From contig NZ_CP047349.1 in NCBI RefSeq assembly GCF_011045835.1, positions 3,162,001 through 3,226,000 on the forward strand: 64,000 nt of DNA, in the 5' to 3' direction. Position 1 is the stretch's first letter. Each line of letters starts with the position of its first letter. A model generated the notes under the pieces. That model was not told the DNA's origin and searched no databases. It saw only the letters and a program-made list of their open reading frames with translations. Of this stretch, positions 45,783-53,895 are shown piece by piece. Both the position numbers and the translations under genes were made by a program. The DNA is from Proteus terrae subsp. cibarius. GTDB taxonomy: Bacteria > Pseudomonadota > Gammaproteobacteria > Enterobacterales > Enterobacteriaceae.

Positions 45783-45930
45783 ATGACCCATTTACAATAA
45801 TGATACGACGATATCTTCACTCATTTTCAAACCAACACCTAATAGCGATGTTACAAATTTGACTCACCGATTCAGCAGAATGTGTCATCGATGACTCAAA
45901 TTCCTTCTTTTGCACCAAGATGACCCAAAT
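45783..45930. promoter_or_regulatory. Repeated ATGACYCA boxes between pgtC and pgtP
   Basis: Near-identical octamers occur at 45783 (ATGACCCA), 45859 (TTGACTCA), 45891 (ATGACTCA) and 45920 (ATGACCCA), all in the same orientation. The last three are 32 and 29 bases apart, about three helical turns. They are candidate PgtA-binding sites. A related GAGTCAT is just before the pgtP start. Confidence 0.55.
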
Positions 45931-45994
45931 GAATAGCATCAGCTCTGAAAACCAAAATCAGCTTCAGACATGAATAATATTCGGAGTCATCTCT

Positions 45995-47332
45995 ATGCTA
46001 AGTTTCTTTAAAACCAGAAAGGATCTGCCGCTAATAGAAGCGTCAAGTGAAAAGATCCGCGCAATATATAAAAAGCACCAATGGCAGGTCTTCTTTGGTC
46101 TTGTTCTTGGTTATGCCATGTTCTATGTGGTTCGTATGGCACTCGGTGTGGTGAAAAAACCTATGCTGGATGCAGGTATCGTAACCACCGCTGAACTTGG
46201 TTTAATGGGTTCTGCGTTCTTCTTTACCTATGCATTTGGTAAGTTCTCTAACGGCTTCTTGTCAGATTATGCCAATATTGGACGCTTTATGTCCATCTCG
46301 TTAATTGCCTCATCCTTTGTTTGTATCTTCATGGGAATGTCAACGGCGAGCCTATTCTTTATCCTGTTATGGGGTATTAACGGTTGGTTCCAATCTGTTG
46401 GTTCAGCACCTTCTTGTGTCTCTATCTTCCAGTGGTTCTCACCAAAACAGCGCGGTACGGTTTATTCCATCTGGGGTGGCTCGCGTAATATTGGTGAAGC
46501 AATTACATGGGTCTTGACTGCAACCATAGTGAGCTTCTTCGGCTGGCGTGCAGGTTTTATCGGTGCAGGTATCGCAGGTATTGCTGCGGGTATCATCTTA
46601 CTGATGATCTTAAAAGACCGTCCTCGTACTTATGGCTTGCCTGATCCAGCAACTGCGTATGGCGAAGAGTCAGAAGCGGTTAAATCAAGTGATCCTAAAG
46701 AAACTCGTCGCGCTCAGTTATTCGTATTAAAACAACCAACAGTGTGGATCATCGCAGCAGCATGTGCGGCTATGTATATCTCTCGCTACGCAATCAGTTC
46801 ATGGGCCGTTCTTTACCTACAAGGTTCAAAAGGTTACTCACTGATTGATGCGGGTTTCGCAATGTCAACTTATCCAATCGCGGGTTTCTTCGGTGCAATC
46901 TTAGCGGGTATGGCTTCTGACAAACTGTTCAACGCTAACCGTCATATTCCAACACTGATTTACGGTATCGCCAACATCGCTGGTTTTGCACTGATGTTCT
47001 GGGGCCCACAAAGCCGTGTTATGGATGCTGTTGCATTAAGTATGGTTGGTTTTGCAATGGGTGGTCTGGTTGTGTTCTTAGCAGGCTTAACCGCTTGTGA
47101 CCTGATGCCGAAAAACGCAGTAGGTGCAGTAAAAGGCTTTATCGGACTGTTCGCTTACATTGCAGCATCCGCTCAAGAACTGATTTCAGCATCATTGATT
47201 AAAGTAACTCAAGTGGGTGATATCACTAATTACGACTTCACCACAGTACAGTATTTCTGGATAGGTTCTGCCATCGTTTCCATGATTTTAGCGACGCTAG
47301 TCTGGAATGCGAAAAAAGTTACCATGGATTAA
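45995..47332 (+). CDS. pgtP: Phosphoglycerate/PEP transporter PgtP
   Basis: A 445-residue MFS permease of the organophosphate:phosphate antiporter family (as GlpT, UhpT). It has 12 predicted membrane segments and family motifs such as GYAMFYVVRMALGVVKKPML, FGKFSNGFLSDY and NIGEAITWVL. It imports 2- and 3-phosphoglycerate and PEP in exchange for phosphate. GGAG precedes the ATG. It is divergent from pgtCBA, which controls it. Confidence 0.96.
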   Translation: MLSFFKTRKDLPLIEASSEKIRAIYKKHQWQVFFGLVLGYAMFYVVRMALGVVKKPMLDAGIVTTAELGLMGSAFFFTYAFGKFSNGFLSDYANIGRFMSISLIASSFVCIFMGMSTASLFFILLWGINGWFQSVGSAPSCVSIFQWFSPKQRGTVYSIWGGSRNIGEAITWVLTATIVSFFGWRAGFIGAGIAGIAAGIILLMILKDRPRTYGLPDPATAYGEESEAVKSSDPKETRRAQLFVLKQPTVWIIAAACAAMYISRYAISSWAVLYLQGSKGYSLIDAGFAMSTYPIAGFFGAILAGMASDKLFNANRHIPTLIYGIANIAGFALMFWGPQSRVMDAVALSMVGFAMGGLVVFLAGLTACDLMPKNAVGAVKGFIGLFAYIAASAQELISASLIKVTQVGDITNYDFTTVQYFWIGSAIVSMILATLVWNAKKVTMD

Positions 47333-47354
47333 TGAATTAATTAAGTTGTCATCA

Positions 47355-47376
47355 AGGGATACCGTTGGGTATCCCT
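47355..47376 (+). terminator. Hairpin between pgtP and pyruvate kinase gene
   Basis: A 9-bp stem (AGGGATACC 47355-47363, GGTATCCCT 47368-47376) followed by only CTTT. It may be a leaky terminator or mRNA stabiliser, lowering downstream expression relative to pgtP. Confidence 0.65.
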
Positions 47377-47397
47377 CTTTAAAAAGAGAATGTCATT

Positions 47398-48849
47398 ATG
47401 CGTAAGACAAAAATTGTTGCGACTCTTGGCCCAGCTAGCTGTTCAGAACAGATGATTGAAAAGCTGATTATGGCAGGTGCTAACGTATTTCGTTTAAACT
47501 TTTCACATGGCACTCGCGAACAGCATCAAGCCACTGCCGCAACTATCCGTCAGGTCGCAGAAAAACATCGTGTATTTATCGGGATCTTAGCAGACCTGCA
47601 AGGCCCAAAAATTCGTATCGCTAACTTTAAAAATGATTCAATTCAATTAAAACAAGGCGATAGCTTTATTCTAAATGCAGATTTAGACAGCACATTAGGC
47701 GACGAGCAACAAGTTGGTTTGGACTACCCACAACTTGTTCAAGAAGTCACACCAGGGAATATTCTGTTACTTGATGATGGCAATATTCAATTACAAGTCA
47801 GCGCCGTCAATAATAATAAAATAGAGACTGTCGTTACTGTTGGTGGAAAATTATCTAACCGTAAAGGTATTAACTTACTCGGTGGTGGTTTATCTGCACC
47901 TGCATTAACAGACAAAGATAAGCAAGACATACACACAGCAGCCGCTATTCAAGCAGACTATATCGCTGTTTCATTCCCGCGTAATGGTGCAGATATTGAA
48001 TATGCCCGTGGTTTAGTGATTGCAGCAGGAAGTCACGCCAAAATCGTTGCTAAAGTTGAACGTGCAGAAGTGGTTTCTTGTGAAGAAAATATGGATGACA
48101 TCATTAAAGCATCTGATGTCATTATGGTGGCACGAGGCGATTTAGCTGTAGAAATTGGTGATGCCAGCTTACCGGGCGCACAAAAACAATTGATTGCACG
48201 CTGTCGCGCATTAGGCTGCCCTGTGATCACGGCAACCCAAATGATGGAATCAATGATTGAAAGCCCAATGCCAACCCGTGCAGAAGTTATGGATATTGCG
48301 AATGCGGTTGGTGATGGAACAGATGCCGTCATGTTGTCAGCTGAAACGGCGGCAGGGAAATATCCAGTGGAAGCTGTTAGTGCAATGGCACGCGTAGCTG
48401 AAGGCGCAGAGCGCTCTTTTGCGGCTAATGCTGAAAATCCTTGGCAATCACCGTCTTACTATTCACAAACTGGTCGTTGGATTGCACTAGCTGCTGCCAC
48501 AACGGCTTTTCATGACGACAAGTATTTAAGCGTTGCCGCATTAACAGAAAACGGCAAATCAGTGACCTTATTGTCACGCTTTATGCCAAACAACAACGTA
48601 TACGCATTAACGGATAATCCCGCGCTTGCTGGTCAATTGACTGTATTACGTGGTGTAACGCCTGTTGCTTATCAACGTCAAAACAACAATGACTGTGATG
48701 AAAGCATCATGCAAAAACTGCAAGCAGAGGGATTATTAACAGACATGAATTCACTCTTAATCACCCGTCTATCAACCTTTGAAAAAACTGGTGAAAGCGA
48801 TTGTTGTCATCTTGTTCCTGTAAAACAAGTTGAAGCAGCAACGGCTTGA
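47398..48849 (+). CDS. Pyruvate kinase (PykA-type)
   Basis: A 483-residue pyruvate kinase converting PEP and ADP to pyruvate and ATP. Conserved parts are VFRLNFSHGTREQH, ILADLQGPKIRI, the metal site IMVARGDLAVEIGDA and the active-site TATQMMESMIESPMPTRAEVMD. The C-terminal regulatory domain is present. The wording GGGLSAPALTDKDK is closer to E. coli PykA than PykF. It lies 65 bases downstream of pgtP and may be co-transcribed, linking PEP uptake to ATP formation. Whether the chromosome has another pykA is not visible. Confidence 0.92.
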   Translation: MRKTKIVATLGPASCSEQMIEKLIMAGANVFRLNFSHGTREQHQATAATIRQVAEKHRVFIGILADLQGPKIRIANFKNDSIQLKQGDSFILNADLDSTLGDEQQVGLDYPQLVQEVTPGNILLLDDGNIQLQVSAVNNNKIETVVTVGGKLSNRKGINLLGGGLSAPALTDKDKQDIHTAAAIQADYIAVSFPRNGADIEYARGLVIAAGSHAKIVAKVERAEVVSCEENMDDIIKASDVIMVARGDLAVEIGDASLPGAQKQLIARCRALGCPVITATQMMESMIESPMPTRAEVMDIANAVGDGTDAVMLSAETAAGKYPVEAVSAMARVAEGAERSFAANAENPWQSPSYYSQTGRWIALAAATTAFHDDKYLSVAALTENGKSVTLLSRFMPNNNVYALTDNPALAGQLTVLRGVTPVAYQRQNNNDCDESIMQKLQAEGLLTDMNSLLITRLSTFEKTGESDCCHLVPVKQVEAATA

Positions 48850-48926
48850 GTGTCTTCCATCAAGGAGCTTATGAGAGAGGCAACCTGAAGTAAATAACAA
48901 GAAAAAGAGCACACCAAAATCATTTT

Positions 48927-48951
48927 AGCCACAGGGACTGTGGCTATTTTT
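48927..48951 (+). terminator. Terminator after pyruvate kinase gene
   Basis: An 8-bp perfect stem (AGCCACAG 48927-48934, CTGTGGCT 48938-48945) with a T-rich tail on the plus strand. Confidence 0.85.
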
Positions 48952-48954
48952 CGT

Positions 48955-49371
48955 TTAGAGACTTCCATCAGCATGGCAAGGATAGGCATCTTGTAATGCC
49001 AAAATATAAATTAACTCCAACGGCGTTTCTTTTTGTTTTTTCTTCACTTCAGGATTTTTATCTAAATAAGCATCGATATGCTTAACCATAAAATCGCCAT
49101 TTTGTTCTACTTTCGAAGGCGGACAATAAAGAGGTCGAAAATCATCGTTATTTTGATTCTCAATTTTTACGGCAACAGCATAAAAATTAAATCCATTCGC
49201 AATACCGTTTAAATACGCTTGTGTCACTGATTCTAGTTGTTTATTAGAAGGATGATCTAAAGCTAATAATCGTTTTACCTCAAGATAACCGCTTAATGTT
49301 ACTGCCTGTGAATACAGTGGGAATAGCAATAACATTCCTATTAACCCTTTTAATAATATTCCTTTTTTCAT
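48955..49371 (-). CDS. Rap1a/Tai-like secreted protein
   Basis: A 138-residue protein with a signal peptide (about 1-23, ending SQAVT). The mature part follows the Rap1a/Tai pattern: YLNGIANGF, LYCPPSKVEQNGDFM, YLDKNPEVKKK, then ALQDAYPC, with two conserved Cys. That family includes periplasmic immunity proteins against type VI amidase effectors, but many members are orphans. No effector gene is beside it here. It is monocistronic, convergent with the pyruvate kinase gene. Confidence 0.65.
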   Translation of the reverse strand: MKKGILLKGLIGMLLLFPLYSQAVTLSGYLEVKRLLALDHPSNKQLESVTQAYLNGIANGFNFYAVAVKIENQNNDDFRPLYCPPSKVEQNGDFMVKHIDAYLDKNPEVKKKQKETPLELIYILALQDAYPCHADGSL

Positions 49372-49656
49372 GCTAATTTTCTCTTTAGTTCAATAGATAC
49401 TGATTTCATTCTAGTCGTTTTATTGCCCTAAGAATATGTGCAACAAATATATACATTGAAGATCTTTTGGATGATCTCATTGTGCAAATCAGGCTCATCA
49501 AATTGTGATCACAAACGCATTTAGGATGGTTTCTAAACTAATTAGTTGTTTTATACTTTACAAAGTAAGTAAAACGGTGCATAACTATCAATCACAGACG
49601 ATTTTATATAAAAAAAACATCTTTTAGTTTTGTTTCTAAACAAATGGAGTAGTAAC
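49372..49656. promoter_or_regulatory. Control region of the ROK cluster
   Basis: This gene-free stretch has a 12-bp palindrome TTGTGATCACAA (49503-49514), GTTTCTAAAC at 49529-49538 and again at 49632-49641. The second copy sits in a larger palindrome TTTGTTT-CT-AAACAAA (49629-49644) immediately before the GGAG ribosome site of the ROK gene. That position suits autorepression. Confidence 0.55.
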
Positions 49657-50844
49657 GTGACACCGAACGTACCCAATACATTACGGCAAATGAATGCCTC
49701 GCTTGTATTAAATGTCATTCGTCATCAAGGTCCTTTGTCACGGGCTCAGATAGCCAAAATTAGCGGAATTACAAAAGCGACGGTGTCTGAAATTATTAAC
49801 GATCTACTTGAAGAAAAAATCGTTTATGAAAGCGGTGTCAGTTCGCCTGCTGGACAAGGCAGAAAAGGTATTTTAGTTAACTTCGATCCTCAACACAGTT
49901 TAGGCGTCAGCATTGACTTAGGTGGAACCAAAATCGCTTATGCGGTTTTTAACTTAGATGCCGAATTATTGTATGAATATCAAGAACCTACCTTTGACAC
50001 TGACGATCGTGATTACTTTATTACGCAATTTGCACAAAGTATTGAAAATGTGATCGAAAAAAGCGGCGTAGACCGTCAAAAGATCAATGTTATCGGTGTC
50101 GCCACACCAGGGATCATCGATATCAAAAATGGTGTTGTGCTAGAAGGCTCCCCTAACTTACCTCAATGGGATAATTTGCCTCTAGCACAACAACTTACAG
50201 AAAAACTCAATGTACCCGTTGTACTCGAAAATGATATTCGTGCAGCACTTGTCGGTGAAATGTGGAAAGGCCGTTGTCGCCATACACACAGTTGTGCGCT
50301 GATTGGCATCGGCACAGGGTTAGGCTCCGCTTTGCTGATGGATGGAAAAGTTATCCGTGGCGCAAACAATGCAGCTGGTGAAATCGGCTATATGATGTTT
50401 GCTCGTGATCATCTCTTTCGCAATTGGCGTAATAAAGGATGCTTTGAGAGTTTCTGCTCTGGCTCAGGTTTAAGTGAGCGAATGGCAAACTTACGAGGAG
50501 AAAATCTTAGTGCAATTGAGATTATTCAAGCCTCACAACAAGGCGATCCGCTTGCTCAATCCTTAGTTGAAGAAATGGCTGATTATCTTGCTATCGGCAT
50601 TATGAATTTAGTCGCCATTGCAAATTTGGAAAAAGTGGTATTAACAGGTGGGCTCACCCGCTCTGCTGACACCTTTTTACCGCGTGTTCAGGCAAATTTA
50701 GATAGACATTTATTTGCTAACACCAAAGTGAATATCGAGCTTTCTGAATTATGGGAAAAAGGCCCGCTTTATGGCATTGCTATTCTCGCCTTAGCCACGG
50801 TTTATCCATCAATTCAATTTATGCCCGAGATCCAATTGAGATAA
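49657..50844 (+). CDS. ROK family transcriptional regulator
   Basis: A 395-residue ROK repressor (NagC/Mlc type). A winged helix-turn-helix (about 15-60: LSRAQIAKISGITKATVSEII) is followed by a sugar-kinase-like domain with SIDLGGTKIAYAVF and IGIGTGLGSALLMDGKVIRG. The usual CxCGxxGCxE zinc site is partly lost: it reads FRNWRNKGCFESF, missing the first two Cys. I chose the GTG at 49657, with GGAG 7 bases upstream; the frame is open earlier only from a TTG. It is first of a three-gene cluster and probably senses a sugar handled by its neighbours. Confidence 0.88.
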   Translation: MTPNVPNTLRQMNASLVLNVIRHQGPLSRAQIAKISGITKATVSEIINDLLEEKIVYESGVSSPAGQGRKGILVNFDPQHSLGVSIDLGGTKIAYAVFNLDAELLYEYQEPTFDTDDRDYFITQFAQSIENVIEKSGVDRQKINVIGVATPGIIDIKNGVVLEGSPNLPQWDNLPLAQQLTEKLNVPVVLENDIRAALVGEMWKGRCRHTHSCALIGIGTGLGSALLMDGKVIRGANNAAGEIGYMMFARDHLFRNWRNKGCFESFCSGSGLSERMANLRGENLSAIEIIQASQQGDPLAQSLVEEMADYLAIGIMNLVAIANLEKVVLTGGLTRSADTFLPRVQANLDRHLFANTKVNIELSELWEKGPLYGIAILALATVYPSIQFMPEIQLR

Positions 50845-50883
50845 CCCTAATAAAAAAGTCTTTAAACGAGATGGGAGCAACTC

Positions 50884-52185
50884 ATGGCAGGAATACATCT
50901 TCACCCACACGATATTTTAGACGAAGGCATGCCCGCTATTCTTCAACGCCTTGACGGTATGAAGCATGTTGAGCATTTATTTGTCGAAATTAATACGATT
51001 TTTGAACGTAACCCTTACCCTATTGGTGATCTGCCTCATAACCCTATTCATAATATGGTTATGGGAACAGGTACACTACATATCAATACTCATACTGATT
51101 TTCCTCGTCTGAGCCAACGAGTCGATCCCACTATTTTAGCGGGTGCAGATCCACTAATGACGATAAAAAAAGCCACCAACGGTGGAAAATATAAAGTCAT
51201 TCCATGGGCAAATATTCTGAATGGTGATTTTATTGGTGATGTAGAAAACAATCAGGTTGTCGATTTTAAAGGCCGTCCACAAGCACATTGGCTCTGCCCT
51301 AATGCTCCTGATGTTGCTCAATTATGGCAAAAGACATTCACAGCATTAAAACAAAACTACGGTTATGACACCTTTTTAATTGACCGCATTCGTTTCCCTG
51401 ATTGGGCAGGTAAAGAAGTCAATCCAGCGGGATTATTTACCTGTTTTTGCCCCCACTGTGAAAAGAAAATGGTGCAACAAGGCTTACCTGTTAATGAAAT
51501 CAAACATCGCCTCGCCGCTTTAGCAGATTCATTAAAACAAGGGGATTTTGAAACACCTGTTACAGCATTAAAAGAAGAACCTCTGTTAAAAGCATGGCAA
51601 CTATTTCGCCAACAAAGTGTGACTCAATTGGTTGAGAAATTACTATCTGATGCCAAACAAACGGCGGGTGGAATTACGTTATGGCTCGACTTGTGGCCAC
51701 CTGCTTACAGCTGGATCTTAGGTCAGAACTATCATGAATTAACGCGTTACTCATCCACACTTAAACATTTCCCTTATCACAAATTAGGGGGTGGTGCGGA
51801 TGTTCAAGGACTAATTAATCATTTTGCTCATGATAGTGAAAGCCAAGAGAGGGCATTCACTGCGTTTAAACGTTTATTTGAATTACCTTATGATATTTCA
51901 TATGAAACCTTTAAACAGCAGGGTTTCCCTATTCACTTTGTTGCAGAACAAAATAATAAAGTTCGCCAGCTTTCACAGCCAAATACCTTTATTTATAGCG
52001 GTATTCAAATGTGGAATTTGCCTGCCTCTCAATTAATTGAAGCCGTTATTGCCGCAGAAGAGAGTGCTTGTGATGACTTACTTTATTATTGCTATGGATG
52101 GGCGACTCAAGAATTATTTGATGCGATTGGTGAACACAATACACCTAATAATAACGCTTATAACAACAACACAATTAAAGAATAA
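50884..52185 (+). CDS. Uncharacterised TIM-barrel, glycosidase-like protein
   Basis: A 433-residue cytosolic protein without signal peptide. The sequence suggests a (beta/alpha)8 barrel: HVEHLFVEINTIF, YKVIPWANILNGDF, YDTFLIDRIRFPDW, GITLWLDLWPPAYSW, with acidic and aromatic residues at strand ends as in glycoside hydrolases. A CFCPHC motif follows the DRIRFP strand, as in several uncharacterised GH-like families. It lies between a ROK regulator and an MFS transporter, so it probably acts on an imported glycoside or sugar derivative. The C-terminal 15 residues are Asn-rich. No precise function can be named. Confidence 0.6.
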   Translation: MAGIHLHPHDILDEGMPAILQRLDGMKHVEHLFVEINTIFERNPYPIGDLPHNPIHNMVMGTGTLHINTHTDFPRLSQRVDPTILAGADPLMTIKKATNGGKYKVIPWANILNGDFIGDVENNQVVDFKGRPQAHWLCPNAPDVAQLWQKTFTALKQNYGYDTFLIDRIRFPDWAGKEVNPAGLFTCFCPHCEKKMVQQGLPVNEIKHRLAALADSLKQGDFETPVTALKEEPLLKAWQLFRQQSVTQLVEKLLSDAKQTAGGITLWLDLWPPAYSWILGQNYHELTRYSSTLKHFPYHKLGGGADVQGLINHFAHDSESQERAFTAFKRLFELPYDISYETFKQQGFPIHFVAEQNNKVRQLSQPNTFIYSGIQMWNLPASQLIEAVIAAEESACDDLLYYCYGWATQELFDAIGEHNTPNNNAYNNNTIKE

Positions 52186-52212
52186 TACACCGCGGAAAAT
52201 CAGGATCAAATT

Positions 52213-53373
52213 ATGGCTAAACAACAAAAATGGAAAGTCTTTTTCCTTCTGTTTGTCACGATGTTTTTACTCGGTGGCATTCAAAATACAAAAGGGCTTA
52301 TTCTCGAACAAGTTCAACATGATATTTCATTAAATATGAGCCAAGTCGGCTCACTAATTACCTTTTTCCAAATCGGTTTTTTAGTCGCCAGTTTATTAAC
52401 GGGCTATTTTACTGATAAGAAAGGGTTAAAAGTCATGATGTTTATTGGCTCATTAATGATGGCGGTTGGTTTAACAGGAACCAGCCTTGCTTTCAACGTG
52501 ATGCTATTTTTTGGCTTTTATCTGGTCATTGGTTTAGGGATTGGCTCAATGCTTGTCTCTATCGTGACTGTTATTCCAACTTTCTATAAAGAGAAAGCAG
52601 GAATGATGTTTAACGTCTCTAACGCCATGTTTGGTGTAGGGATGATTGTTACACCTCTTATTTTACAATATTTATTCTCACACTCTATTTCATGGCGTAC
52701 CTTTTATGTTGGTGTTGCCGTTATTGTTGCTGTGATTATTTTAGTATTAAGTACGTTAAAAATAGAAAGTAGCGCACAAGTCGATATGAAATTCAGTGAC
52801 TTTTTAGAGTTGCTGACACAAAAATCACTGTTGCTGGTTATTTTATTTATCACTTTATATGTGGCAGCCGAAGCCGCATTCTTAAACTTCTTCCCTATTT
52901 TCTATACCTCTATGGATATTGGGAATATGAGTAATGCACAAAAAGCAGAAACTGCCGCTTACGTTATTTCTAGTTTTGCATTCTTATTTACTATCGGCCG
53001 TTTTATTGGTGGCTTTATTAACCTTGCACTGGGTGATCGCAAAACATTGATTTTATTTTCACTGTTCTCGCTTATCGCCATTATTGTTAGCCGTATCTTT
53101 GTGCAAGATGTTGTTTATCTATTTATGGTATTTGGTTTCGCATTATCTGTGCTATTTCCAACAGCAGCAGCAGTTGCCACAAAATTAACCAGTAAAAGTG
53201 GCTCTGTAATGGGACTTATTTATGTAGCTTCAGGATTGGGCGGTGCGTTAGCAGGTTCATTAATCGGTCAGGTTTCAGAAAGCTATAATGTTTCTGTTGG
53301 CTTTAACCTAATTATCGTATTCGTCGCCCTCTTCTTTATCATTTCTCTGTTTATTAGAGAACAAAAACAATAA
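52213..53373 (+). CDS. MFS transporter
   Basis: A 386-residue inner membrane permease with about 12 hydrophobic segments. Motif A-like loops read GYFTDKKGLKVMM and the central loop is short. It resembles small sugar/metabolite MFS carriers such as the FucP- or YfkF-like groups, but the substrate is not readable. AGGA precedes the ATG 27 bases after the TIM-barrel gene, so the two and the ROK gene form an uptake-and-processing cluster. Confidence 0.82.
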   Translation: MAKQQKWKVFFLLFVTMFLLGGIQNTKGLILEQVQHDISLNMSQVGSLITFFQIGFLVASLLTGYFTDKKGLKVMMFIGSLMMAVGLTGTSLAFNVMLFFGFYLVIGLGIGSMLVSIVTVIPTFYKEKAGMMFNVSNAMFGVGMIVTPLILQYLFSHSISWRTFYVGVAVIVAVIILVLSTLKIESSAQVDMKFSDFLELLTQKSLLLVILFITLYVAAEAAFLNFFPIFYTSMDIGNMSNAQKAETAAYVISSFAFLFTIGRFIGGFINLALGDRKTLILFSLFSLIAIIVSRIFVQDVVYLFMVFGFALSVLFPTAAAVATKLTSKSGSVMGLIYVASGLGGALAGSLIGQVSESYNVSVGFNLIIVFVALFFIISLFIREQKQ

Positions 53374-53400
53374 CAACGACATATTATGCCTCTGAAATTT

Positions 53401-53430
53401 CCCCCTCTTTATGAGGGGGTTTTTATTTTT
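53401..53430 (+). terminator. Terminator of the ROK cluster
   Basis: CCCCCTC (53401-53407) pairs with GAGGGGG (53413-53419), followed by a T-rich run. Confidence 0.92.
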
Positions 53431-53532
53431 ATCACGATATCTTAGCAACCTATTTTCTCTTTTAATCTGTTGATTTTTTCACCACTGCCCTAATAATAGT
53501 ATTTATATTCACTGTTAAAATAGGAGAATATG

Positions 53533-53799
53533 ATGGCAAGTGGATGGGCTAATGATAGCGCTGTTCAAGAACAAATAGATGCCACCATTGATGATGCAAT
53601 TGCAAGAGCTCGTAATCAAATGGCACAAGGAGAAAGTGCAGAGTTTTGTGATGAATGTGGTGAGCCAATCTCTCCAGCTCGGCAAAAAGCCGTTCCTGGT
53701 GTACGTTATTGTTTACGTTGCCAAGAGGCGTTTGATAAAAAGAATAATGCGTTTAGTGGGTATAATCGTCGCGGTAGTAAAGATAGCCAACTCAGATAA
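53533..53799 (+). CDS. ybiI: DksA/TraR-type zinc finger protein YbiI
   Basis: An 88-residue protein almost collinear with E. coli YbiI: it opens MASGWANDSAVQEQIDATI and ends SGYNRRGSKDSQLR. The C4 zinc finger is CDECGEPI plus YCLRCQ. These small DksA relatives may touch the RNA polymerase secondary channel, but the role of YbiI is not settled. The second ATG (53533) is chosen because GGAG lies 6 bases upstream; the first (53530) is too close. Confidence 0.92.
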   Translation: MASGWANDSAVQEQIDATIDDAIARARNQMAQGESAEFCDECGEPISPARQKAVPGVRYCLRCQEAFDKKNNAFSGYNRRGSKDSQLR

Positions 53800-53825
53800 T
53801 CTGCAATTATTATCCTATAAAACAA

Positions 53826-53875
53826 AAACTGTACCTTAATATGAGTTTCCTCTATTAAAGTACAGTTTGTTTTAT
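53826..53875. terminator. Bidirectional terminator between ybiI and the decarboxylase gene
   Basis: A long stem (53826-53841 with 53853-53868, one mismatch) flanked by T-rich sequence on both strands. It serves the convergent genes on each side. Confidence 0.82.
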
Positions 53876-53895
53876 TTAATCAGACAATAATTTAA

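Noticed and set aside
49503..49514. TTGTGATCACAA as a CRP site
   Set aside because: The half-sites abut without the 6-base spacer CRP needs. It is kept only as a palindrome in the control region.
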